A stretch of 64,000 nt of DNA, taken from Lantana camara (Eukaryota; Streptophyta; Magnoliopsida; Lamiales; Verbenaceae). The notes beneath the pieces are model-generated. The model searched no databases and was not told the origin of the DNA. It saw only the letters and a program-made list of their open reading frames with translations. Positions within the stretch are counted from its first letter, which is position 1. Each line of letters starts with the position of its first letter. Position numbers and translations under genes: made by a program. The stretch is taken from NCBI GenBank assembly GCA_037501455.1, contig CM074858.1, forward strand, positions 89,998,501 through 90,062,500, written 5' to 3'. Below, in pieces: positions 12,284-22,484 of the stretch.

Positions 12284-14787
12284 ACTTGCCTACACTAATA
12301 CACTCACATGCAATATAAAGGTATATATTAATGAGCACTAAGTTGATTATATACATATAATATATATAATATCTACTTTATAACTTTATACATATATATT
12401 ATATATCTATACATATATTACTCATATACATTGTATCATATTTGCAAGATATACACATTTACACCTAGCAAATCTCTAACACACACACACTACACTCTCA
12501 TCTCCATCACTCACTCACATCGATTCAAAGCAAGAAGGAGAAAGAAGGGAGGAAATATTCATAGCCCAAGCATCATCATCAAGATCATCTTCATCATCTT
12601 CATTATCTCACCATCTCCTTTCTTTCATTCTAAGGTTGGTTGAATTTCTTGGTTGAATAGTTAGGGCTTTATGATTTGAATGTGTTTGCTTGTTTCCTAG
12701 CGTGAATATATGAGCATATATGTGTATATCTTTGAAGTTGAGGCTTGAATATCTTGAACTATTGGCTTGTTGGATGATATGGTTTATATGAGCTTTGTTT
12801 GATGGATCTAAGTGCCTAAATGATGGATATATGTGTTATAATTGAAGTATGAGATGTATATTGGTGTTATATGCATGGTATTTGATTGTTTTGGGGTGTT
12901 TAGTTGAGTTTTCTTGTGGTTTTCTCCCTCCCTTTTTCCTCCTCGAGCTACCCCTATTTCTGCCCTTTTTCCAGCTCTGGAAGACTACCCGGGCGGGTAC
13001 TCATGTCCAGAAAGCTTCTGGACAGTTTTTACCCGGCAGGGGAATTTTTCCCTTGAACTTTACCCAGACGGGTATTCCCTTGTCCAAACTCCGATTGACC
13101 TGATTTTTGAACCGTTGGAAACCTCTTGAAGTCTAGAACACTTTCCAATTGGAATAACCTCAATATCATTTCTATATTGTGAGATATGATCAATTCTTTT
13201 TGGTGTCGCCATTTTTTCAGAAAATCTACGTTAACCCAACTTCGGACCTACACCATTTTCACTCCGCTTTGAATTAGAATTCGAGCCATATGTTCTTGGA
13301 AAGCTCTATTTGTCTACTTTCATATCCAATGAACAAAACTCCATTTCAACTTTTAGAACTCAGGATATTTCCAATTTTCCACAGCCTGCGCGTTTCAAAA
13401 AATTGTCAACTTTTACCGAACTTCGCCAAAACACCTCTTCTTGCATTTCTATCACTCCCTTGGCTTAACCATTACGTGAAGCATTAATCATGCATGAACA
13501 TTCTTATGAATTATAATTATCATCCTTCCATATCATGAGCATGCCGTTCGTCGATTACTTGGTTCATTTGTCTAGAGTCTTATGTACACTCGTGTTTCCT
13601 GCACAGAGCTCGATCCGATCGAGGAGCAGGGTCCATAGGCTTCTCGTATCCTTTCTCTTTTAGTCAAGGTGAGGTTTTGTTTTAGTTATTTTAGAACCTT
13701 AATACCTTATGTGATCTTTTAAGCCAAAATGTATTAATAGATGTATACTTTGGAAAATGGTTTATGTATGAAAGGTTTTCAAACGTTTTATGAAAATGTT
13801 TTGGCGAGAATCACGCACATGTTATTGGGCCCCAGGGAAATGTATGAATGGAGACTGGTACGACATCGGGTCGTCGGATAAGCCATTGCATATAGTACCC
13901 TTTGAGAGTATCTTACATGACCGTGTAGTGTGGGAGGTGGGATACTCTTGAGCCGGTGGTTAACCCATCGAAGGACCAGGAAGGAGTCATGATCCCCCAT
14001 CTCGATATTGTTTCATGAGGTGGCTAGGGTCTTGCAAACCTTTTCACCGCCCCGGAGGAAGAAGGATGGAAAATTATGTTTTCTCACGATATGGTTATGA
14101 ATATGATTATGATTATGATTATGATTATGATAATGATATGGTTATGTATGCATGAATGCCTAAGTTATGTTTTAATCACACACTATGGGAGTAAGGTTGG
14201 AGAGTTGCCCACTCACCGGGCCACGTTAAATTATGTTTCTTCAACTAAAAATATGACATCCGTAATTCCTAGCAATGCCTATTTTACACTACCCACTTGG
14301 GATTTTCTAACACTTTACTCGGGATTATGGATTGCATGCGCATGTGATATATGTATTAAGCCCCTCACTCAATCTTAGGACTGACACCCCACGTTGGTTT
14401 TAGACTTTTGCAGGTCGAGCTAGGCGGGGAGTTAAGGTCGTCTTGGAGTTTTTACTTTCGAGTCCTAGCTTATCTTTCCTTTGGCATATCATACTTCTAC
14501 TTTCATTATGTATTATTCTATTTTGGGAAAACTATTGTATATATGTGGTGGCCGGGATGGCCATTGATTGTATAACTTAATTAGGTGCTAATTTTGTATA
14601 TATGCTTCCGCTTAATGTTATTGCATCGTTAGTTGAATTTGGTTAAGGGTTAGCCCCGTTTAGCTAGGTTGTTTATTTTCTTTGTCACCCATTCGCCATG
14701 TGTTTGATTTGTGTATGGAAATTCATTTCGTGCATGGATTGGACGCGTGGTGCGGGGGATGTGACGCCTTCCGATGTGGGTGTTACA
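11909..14787 (+). repeat. 5' LTR of element B
   Basis: 2879 bp, TGTAACACCCCGTG...GGGTGTTACA. It includes an AT microsatellite (12139-12162), an inverted-repeat cluster (12986-13074), an ATTATG microsatellite (about 14098-14135), the hairpin box at 14363-14387 (here CAATC opposite GACTG, so weakened) and GTGCGGGGGATGTG at about 14751. It contains a block of about 80 bp near 13280-13370 that is absent from the 3' LTR. Confidence 0.95.
12986..13074. repeat. inverted-repeat cluster in B 5' LTR
   Basis: TACCCGGGCGGGTA (12986-12999), a degenerate TTACCCGGCAGGGGAA (from about 13030) and TACCCAGACGGGTA (13061-13074). The 3' LTR copy has four units (23170-23183, 23202-23215, about 23246-23260, 23277-23290), one more by local duplication. 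In the 3' LTR the GC core is cleaner (GGCCGG, GGACGG). Confidence 0.8.
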
Positions 14788-14796
14788 CTCCTTTGG

Positions 14797-14809
14797 TGGT
14801 ATCAGAGCC
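14797..14809 (+). promoter_or_regulatory. primer binding site of element B (tRNA-iMet)
   Basis: TGGTATCAGAGCC, 9 nt after the 5' LTR; complementary to the initiator tRNA-Met 3' end. Confidence 0.9.
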
Positions 14810-15718
14810 TTGGTTACGAAACGGGGCTTTTGAGTCGAGTCTTGTCAGTTTAAGTCATACGTCTTAGGAATTATGTGTCAACTTGAAGGTCTTGCATTGA
14901 TATTGGGCATTCTTAATTGGTTATTTGGTGCATATTACTTGCATATCATGGATATTACTTAATCAACACGCATTTTCAATGTTTAATTGTAGATGGCTCG
15001 TGGTAGACCCGCTCATTAGGATATGAGATCTCCATCACCTCCTAGACATCATCAACCTCAACAACCGGCACAAATGAATATGGAAGGCTTCATGGAGGCC
15101 GTTTTTTATTATGTTGAGCATAGAAGGGCTCAAGCTCCACCTCCACCTCCACAACAACCGGTGCAACCTCCACCACCACCACTGCCGGTTAGAGACTCCC
15201 ATGGCACTTTTCTTAGCTATAATCCCCCAAGGTTTGCGGGCACAACGGATGATGCCATAGCGGAGGATTGGATCTCCCGGTTGGAAAGGATCTACAATAT
15301 CCAGCCATTCACCACACTTGAACGGGCTCAATTTGCTATCTTCCAACTTGATGGAGAAGCTTATGATTGGTAGGAGAGAACCCATGAGAAGCTTGAAGTT
15401 ACCGGGGAAGCTTTGAATTGGGATGTATTCAAGAGGGAATTTCGGGAGGCTTTCATTCCCGAGGTGGTCCGTGAAAGGAAAGAGCAAGAGTTCATGGACC
15501 TCAAACAAGGAGGAAGGTCGGGAGCACAATACTTGGCGGAGTTTAATCGTCATGGAAAGTATGCTCCCCAAGTTACCCAAGACGCGAAGAAGAAATCAAG
15601 GAAATTTATAGCTGGATTGAGGGAAAGTCTAAGGCATGGACAAGCCGGGCACAACTTCGAATCATTTGCCGACACGGTTCAATGGGCTTTTGTTCAAGAG
15701 GAGGAGTTCAAGAAGAAG

Positions 15719-18274
15719 TGTAGCACCCGGAACGCTAGGCATCACATCCCCCGCACTATAGCCTCAATCCACATATGAAACGGGCAATTCATACATGAAC
15801 CGAAACTATAGCGAACGGGAGACAATAAAAACTCAAAAGCTAGGCGGGTACCCTCAATTTATACCACTAAACAATTGTATCAATAAAAGCGGAAGCAATA
15901 ACATTCAATACTTATAGGTACCATATTTACATATTTATTAATAGATACCAACATTTCATACAATACAATATCACCTCCAACATTAGGTAAGGCATAATAC
16001 AAGATATAAGAAGTATCAATACATGAGCCAAAATATGAAGGTGAACTGCTAGACCCGAATAAAAGACAGGCTAGACTCTAATTCCCGCTAGCACGAACCT
16101 GCAAAAGCTGAAAGGTTAAGGTGTCAGTCCAACACGGACTGAGCAAGGGGTATAAATAAATATTTTCGCACATACATACAAGTTATAATCTCGGGTAATA
16201 ATTTTGGAAAATAACAACACGATTTAGAAAAGAAGAGATAATATCGCCCGAGGTTACAACTAATCCATTTTATCAATTCAATCAATTCAATACAATCAAT
16301 TTGTGGTCCGGCGAGTGAGGGAAAATCTCCAACCTTTCACCGACTGTGTATAATACTTCAATTTATTAGTGGATTAGGCGATCACACAAACAATTCCGTG
16401 CACAATTAGCAATTTCAATCAATAAATCCTTCTTCCTCTCGGTGATGGCGGGCTTGCAAGACCTAGCCATCCAATCATGGTGTATGTCGGGAACATGACT
16501 CCCATGCACAGGATTTCTTCCTCCACCAAACCTCCTGGTGGATTCAGAGGTGATCCCACAATGGTGAGGATAGTGCAAGAGTTACCCTTCAGCCCTTGCT
16601 TTCCCGGTTGGCTCACTCGGGCCCAACGTGAACAATAGTTACTCACCAAAACAATCAATTCGTCAATCAATCAATCCATTTTCATGAAATCATTTGAAAA
16701 TCATAAGGTTCAAAAACTATAGATATATAGATACGTTTTGGCCAAAAATCACATAAGGGTTGTAAGGGTTCCATAACTAGAAATTAAAACCTCACCTTCA
16801 CCAACCAACAAAAGTGGAAAAAAACTCCAAAGAGCGGGCTCCTCGACTCCGGGACCGTGATCTGTATAACAAGGACAAGTGTACATGAGACTCAACTCGT
16901 ATGAGCCATTTAAGACGAACGGCAAAATCATGCGATGTCAATCATGTGTTTACAATCAATAACTATTATGAATGTGCCCAAATTCCTAAATGAAGTATCA
17001 AGAAGTGTCAAATAGGAGCATAATTATCAATTAAGTAAGCATAAAAGTCATATAAGTCACATATGGGAGCCAAGAAAGTGAAAGGAACGCAATAACAAGG
17101 GTTTTGGTGAAGTTTGGCAAAAACCGGCAATTTTTGAAAATGACCAAGCTATGGAAAAAGGGAAATATCTAAAGTTCTAGAGATTGGAATTGGGTTTTGT
17201 TTGTTGGGAATGAAACTAGACAAGTATACCTTTAAAATGATATATGGCTCGTTTTCTAGTTCAAAGCGAGGAGAAAATGGCGTAGGCTTGAAGTTGGGTG
17301 AATGCAGTTTGCACAAAAAGTACCCGCGCGGGTACCCTTCCAGGGCTAGAAAAAGGGGCAAAACAGGGGTAGCTTCGGAGAAGAAAGAAAAGGAATGAAA
17401 ACCCAAAGCAAACTCAACCAAAATGCTCCAAAACAATCATATAACATGTATATAACTTAAAGACATCATTTAGGTAGCATATAAACCATGAAACTTGCAT
17501 CAATCATCAAGAATTCATCATTCACCCCATATATACACATGCTTCCAACTTCCATATACTTCAAGGTATTCGTGCAAACTTCCATTCTAATCATCCTAAT
17601 CATGCTCCTAGCTCAAATATTGCAAGAATCCATCATACAACTCATGAACCCTACTCATTCACCAATCAAAAGATTCATCCAATTCCATGTTTACCTTGAA
17701 TTCAAGCAAGAAATGAGATGAAGTGAAGAGATAATGATGATGATGCTTCTAGCTTCAAGACTTCTTCAAATTATAGCTTGAAATTGAGATGAACTCTTCC
17801 TCTCCTCTTCTTGGTGTAAATACCGAAATTGAGTGTGTGTGTGTGTGTGGTTTTTGATGAACTATGATGAAATGAATGGAATGTGGGAGAGATGAAAATA
17901 TATACCAAAAGTCTTGCAAATATATGCATGACTCAACACTTTTTGCACATAAGTCTTTCATGAATTTAAATTCATGCAATTGAGTTCCATTTCTACACAA
18001 TAGTCATATAACCTCCCAAGTCATGAAATGCAATTAAGTCCATGAATTTACACAAAAGAGAAATTAAGGCCATTTAATACAATTAGATCATATATATCAC
18101 TTAGTTCATATAACTCACATTAATAACAATTCATATAAATACATAGAGATGTAATGTATATAATATGATGAAGGTTGTAAATAATTGAATGAAATGATTA
18201 AATTAAATTCCCCCAACTCCCGAAGACCCTCTCGTGGCGTGCTTACCTGAACTTCCGAAAATTGGGGCGTTACA
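15719..18274 (-). mobile_element. Tekay-type solo LTR D, inside B gag
   Basis: 2556 bp, starts TGTAGCACCCGG at 15719 and ends GGGGCGTTACA at 18274. The 5-bp duplication AGAAG is exact (15714-15718 and 18275-18279). Orientation is taken from the family pattern (sense start TGTAACGCCCC). It carries a perfect 16-bp palindrome at 17320-17335 and the CAGTCC/GGACTG hairpin box at about 16124-16142. Its sense sequence around the palindrome resembles the B LTR, so D and B are related families. Short ORFs inside it look random. Confidence 0.95.
17320..17335. repeat. perfect palindrome in solo LTR D
   Basis: GTACCCGCGCGGGTAC is its own reverse complement over 16 bp. It is the D counterpart of the GTACCCGGGCGGGTAC units in B, about 37 percent along the LTR in the sense direction. 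Confidence 0.9.
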
Positions 18275-18570
18275 AGAAGGATCCCGTAACTCGATCTTTT
18301 CATTCGGGACAAGGTTCGGGGTCTGGTTTCAAGAGGCCAGCTTATTCGATGCAACCACCCGTCAAGGCTCCATATGCAAAAGGTCCGGGAAAGAAACCCC
18401 GAGTGGCGGGGCCGGTATAACCGCCTCCACAAACTACACCTTGTTCACATTGTGGAGGTCCTACACACACTTGGGAGACGTGTCACCGCCCACTCGGAGC
18501 TTGTTTGATTTGTGGATCAATGAAACATCAAATAGCCGGATGTGATAAGTTTAGACCGGGTCCGATGGGA

Positions 18571-19974
18571 GGACAGAGACCAATGGTTCGGGCTAGAGCT
18601 TATGCCATTGATGGCAAGGAGCAGGACGCCGAGATTGATCCCACCGCCGTCTTGGAAGGTACCATATACATTCATGGCACGAGCATTCATGCATTATTTG
18701 ATCTTGGAGCCACACATTCTTTTCTTTCGTGTGGTAAAGTTGCTTCTTTGTACTTACCTGTTGTATGTGCCTCTACTTGCTTTGTGATTAGTTCCCCGTT
18801 GGGGGGGAGCCTTGTTTCCGATCGGGTGTTTCAGCGAGTTCTAGTGAGAATTGAGGGTTGTGACTATCCAACGGATTTCATTGAGATGCCTATCAGTCGG
18901 TATGGTGCAATTTTGGGTATGGATTGGCTCTTCGAGCATGATGCTAAGATTGATTGTAGAACTAAGAGAGTCCAGTTGGGTTCCGATGTTGTCGTGGGTT
19001 TGGGTTCGAAGATTCCACCGTTGTTGTCTTTCACTGAGGCTTCCAAGTTGATTCGTGATGGTGCTTCGGGTTTCTTGGCCTACATTCTTAACAAGCCAAA
19101 GGATAAAGCTAAGCTTGAGGAAACGGAAGTTGTAAAGGATTTTCTCAAGGTTTTTCCGGAGAGTTTGGGGTCTTTACCTCCGGAACGAGAAATAGAATTT
19201 GTAATTGACTTGTACCCGGATGCTAAGCCGTTTTCCAAGACTCCTTACAGGATGGCTCCTGCAGAGTTGAAGGAGTTGAAGAAGCAACTTGAGGAATTGA
19301 TGTCAAGTGGGTATATTCGTCCGACTTCATCGCCTTGGGGTGCACCGGTCCCGTTTGTAAAGAAGAAAGATGGGACCTTGAGGATGTGCATAGATTATAG
19401 AGAATTGAATCGGATGACAGTTAAGAAAAAGTACCCCCTTCCACGGATTGAAGAGTTATTTGATATTCTTCAAGGTTCTAAGGTTTACTCCAAGCTTGAT
19501 CTTCGTCAAGGGTACTATCAATTACGGATCCGAGAAGAGGATATCCCAAAGACAGGGTTCAACACTTGGTACGGGCATTATGAGTTTGTAGTGATGCCGT
19601 TCGGATTAACTAATACCCCCGCAGCTTTCATGGACATGATGCATAGAATATTCAGGTCTTTCTTGGATAAGTTCGTGGTGATATTTATAGACGATATTCT
19701 TGTGTATTCGAAGTATGCCGAGGAACATACAAGGCACCTTAAATTGGTTCTACAGACCCTCAAGGATAATCAGTTGTTCGCCAAGTTTAGTAAGTGTGAC
19801 TTTTGGATTGATAAGGTTTCATTTCTGGGTCATGTGATTTCGGAAAAGGGAGTTGAAGTGGATTCTTCCAAGATGGAGACAGTCTCTAAGTGGGAGAGAC
19901 CTAAGAACGCCTCTGAAGTTCGAAGTTTCTTGGGTTTAGCGGGATATTATAGAAGATTCATGAAGGACTTCTAG
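18571..19974 (+). pseudogene. element B pol: protease and reverse transcriptase
   Basis: Open for about 490 codons from before the second zinc knuckle. Protease is at about 18600-19000: the active-site motif reads [13 protein letters not shown], so the usual D-S/T-G is DLG; the second conserved block is [17 protein letters not shown]. The RT domain is at about 19200-19790: [49 protein letters not shown] and the catalytic box [12 protein letters not shown], with both aspartates kept. It continues with [13 protein letters not shown] and [13 protein letters not shown], then a TAG at 19972-19974 where a sense codon is expected (DF*KIATPL). RT would copy the element RNA to DNA; the DLG change and stop argue against function. 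Confidence 0.93.
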
Positions 19975-20470
19975 AAAATTGCCACTCCTTTAACCCGATT
20001 GACCAAGAAAGAGGTGAAATTCGTGTGGGATGAGTTGTGCGATAAAAGCTTCAATCTCTTGAAGGAGAAGTTGACTACAACCCCGGTCTTGACACTTCCC
20101 GAAGGGTCTGAAGGTTATGCAGTGTTTACGGATGCTTCTAAGGAAGGATTGGGTTGTGTCTTGATGCAAAACGGGAAAGTTATTGCATATGCCTCTAGAA
20201 AGTTAAAGGATTATGAGAAGAACTATCCTACACATGATTTGGAACTTGGTGCCATGGTGTTGCTCTTGAAAAGTGGAGACACTACTTGTATGGTATTCCT
20301 TTTGAGATTTACACGGATCACAAGAGTCTTCAATATTTGTTCACACAAAAGGATTTAAATATGAGACAAAGAAGATGGATGGAGACTTTTGAGGACATTG
20401 ATTGCAAGATCAAATATCATCCCGGTAAGGCCAATGTCGTTGCATATGCACTTAGTAGGAAGGCTAATGT
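19975..20470 (+). pseudogene. element B pol: RNase H domain, frameshifted
   Basis: Continues the pol frame after the [56 protein letters not shown]. Near 20265-20275 the frame breaks: AAAAGTGGAGACAC stands where the family has K-I-W-R-H, and reading moves to another frame ([52 protein letters not shown]). The usual VVADALSR reads VVAYALSR, so the last conserved acidic residue of the RNase H fold is lost. RNase H would remove the RNA template. Confidence 0.9.
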
Positions 20471-22023
20471 ATCGAGTTTAAAAGCGGATGAAGGAAGTAA
20501 GGATGAGTCAATTGTGGTAAAGGCTCGGGTGACTAACATCACCATACAACCAGAGTTAAAACACCGGTTATTCGAGGCTCAAACAAGGGATCCGGGAATT
20601 CAAAAACATGTGGCCAAGGCAAGGGATGATCCAGAATGTCCGTTTGGGTATGATGAAACGGGCTTGTTTCGGTTTAAAAACAGAGTGGTTGTTCCCGAGG
20701 AATTGAGAAGGTTGTTTCTTGAGGAAGCTCACAAATCGGCTTATTCTGTCCACCCGGGAGGTAATAAGATGTATAAGGACTTAAAGGAATATTATTGGTG
20801 GAATGGATTGTAGAAGGATATTGCCGAGTTTGTTAAACATTGTTTGACTTGTCAGAAAGTGAAGGCCGAACATCAAAAGCCCGGAGGTCTTCTACAACCA
20901 TTGCCAATCCCGGAATGGAAATGGGAACAAGTGACTATGGATTGTTTCCGGGTTACCCAGAGTTAAGGGTAGTTATGATGGAATTTGGGTAATTGTCGAC
21001 CGTTTGACTAAGTCAGCTCACTTCTTGTCGGTTCGGATGTTCGATAAGATCAATAAGCTAGCCGAGCTTTATGTCAGAGAGATTGTTCATCTTCATGGGA
21101 TTCTGGTTAGTATTGTGTCGGATAGAGATCCGAGATTCACTTCAAGGTTGTGGCAAGAGTTACAAGGGTTATTGGGTACAAGGCTTAAGTTCAGCACTGC
21201 TTTTCATCCATAGACAGACGGTCAGTCCGAGAGGTTGATTTAGTATCTTGAAGATTTACTAAGATCTTGTGTTTTGGATTATCAAACCTCTTGGGATAGG
21301 CAATTATCGTTGATCGAATTCTCATACAACAATAGCTTCCAAGCTTCCATAGGTATGGCACCCTATGAGTTACTTTACGGACGGAAGTGTCGATCCCCTT
21401 TGTTTTTCGATCTCGAGGAATGGAAATGGACAAATCAAGAGGGAATCTTAAATGTGAAGTTGGAAAAACCCTCTAAGGCTGTAAGAGATATGATCGAGAA
21501 GGTTCAAATGGTCCAACAAAGGATGAAGGCAGCTCAGGATCGACAGAAAAGCTATGCGGATAATAGGAGAAGGGATCTTGAATTTGAAGTTGGAGACCGA
21601 GTGTTCTTGAAGGCATCTCCTCATAAAGGATTTGCTTGGATTGGAAGAGGAGGGAAGCTTAAACCTCGATATTTAGGTCCATTTGAGATTCTTGAAAAAG
21701 TTGGGGAAGTTGCTTATCGGTTGGACCTACCACCGAGCTTAACGGGAATTCATAATGTCTTCCACGTGTCACAATTGAGGAACTATTACCCCGATGAGTC
21801 CGAGATTCTCTCCGTTGATGAGGTTGAAGAAGTGGATTTACGACCGGATTTACCCTTCGTGCAGAAGCCAATAAGGATTATGGATCGTAAGTTTCAAGGT
21901 TTGAGAAACCGGCAAATCCCATTAGTAAAGGTTTTGTGGAGAAGTGATAAAATCGAGGAAGCTACATGGGAAACCGAAGACAAGATGAAGGGATTGTATC
22001 CGGAATTGTTTCAATCCGAGTGA
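20471..22023 (+). pseudogene. element B pol: integrase and chromodomain
   Basis: Integrase HHCC region at about 20725-20870: [14 protein letters not shown], then a TAG at 20811-20813, and [11 protein letters not shown]. The first catalytic Asp lies in VTMD near 20940, where a frameshift follows. The core continues with IVDRLTKSAHFLSVR, IVSDRDPRFTSRLWQ (second Asp) and TDGQSERLI (Glu). TAG replaces Gln in HP*TDG (21211-21213) and LI*YLED (21241-21243). The last 250 codons are open: the GDRVFLK region and the C-terminal chromodomain, IRIMDRKFQGLRNRQIPLVK...EATWETEDKM, near 21870-22000. Chromodomains of this group are thought to steer insertion to heterochromatin. The pol stop TGA is at 22021-22023. 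Confidence 0.93.
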
Positions 22024-22057
22024 ATCTGGGGACCAGATTCTTTTAAGGGGGGAGGAT
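22022..22057 (+). promoter_or_regulatory. hairpin and polypurine tract of element B
   Basis: GAATCTGG, loop GGA, CCAGATTC (22022-22040) overlaps the pol stop codon. It is followed by TTTTAAGGGGGGAGGAT, the polypurine tract, directly against the 3' LTR. Confidence 0.85.
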
Positions 22058-22281
22058 TGTAACGTCCCGTGTTTTCGTACCGAGTACGCTCGCCACACGT
22101 GTGCGTTTGAGTGTTAGAATTGTTAGCATGCTTTAGGATTTTGTGTCTAATTGATTTATGTGATTAATCTCCTAATTGTCTATGTGATTATTTTAATTGT
22201 AATTTCATTTTAATTCTATTTCATTTCATTTCATTTTTCATTATTTTAACATATGCATATTTCATACATTCATATTATAAC

Positions 22282-22326
<45 letters not shown>

Positions 22327-22441
22327 TTACACTTATACTAAATTTCATAAGATTAACATTTCAAATATTTCAAGCATTTTCATGAAACATGTATTTACAT
22401 ATATGTATATATACATATGTATCTATCTATCTATCTATCTA

Positions 22442-22484
<43 letters not shown>

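Larger units (their letters stand above)
14993..18570 (+). pseudogene. element B gag, split by solo LTR D
   Basis: Starts ATGGCTCGTGG at 14993 (MARGRPAH, then TAG where Q is expected, then DMRSPSPPRHH), one frame throughout. The capsid-like retrotransposon gag domain lies at about 15200-15690 (YNPPRFAGTTDDAIAEDWIS; FAIFQLDGEAYDW; FKREFREAFIP). A TGG codon has become TAG at about 15371-15373 (YDW*ERTHE). The frame is interrupted at 15718 by solo LTR D and resumes at 18280 (KDPVTRSFHSGQGSG). Two CCHC zinc knuckles follow: [14 protein letters not shown] and [14 protein letters not shown], with a TAA at about 18418 just before them. Gag would form the virus-like particle and bind the RNA; this copy cannot be translated whole. 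Confidence 0.9.

Noticed and set aside
12139..12318. Tyr/Ile-rich ORF over the AT repeats in B LTR
   Set aside because: Translation of microsatellite sequence; no evidence of coding.
15035..15580. 181-codon antisense ORF
   Set aside because: Shadow of element B gag on the opposite strand.
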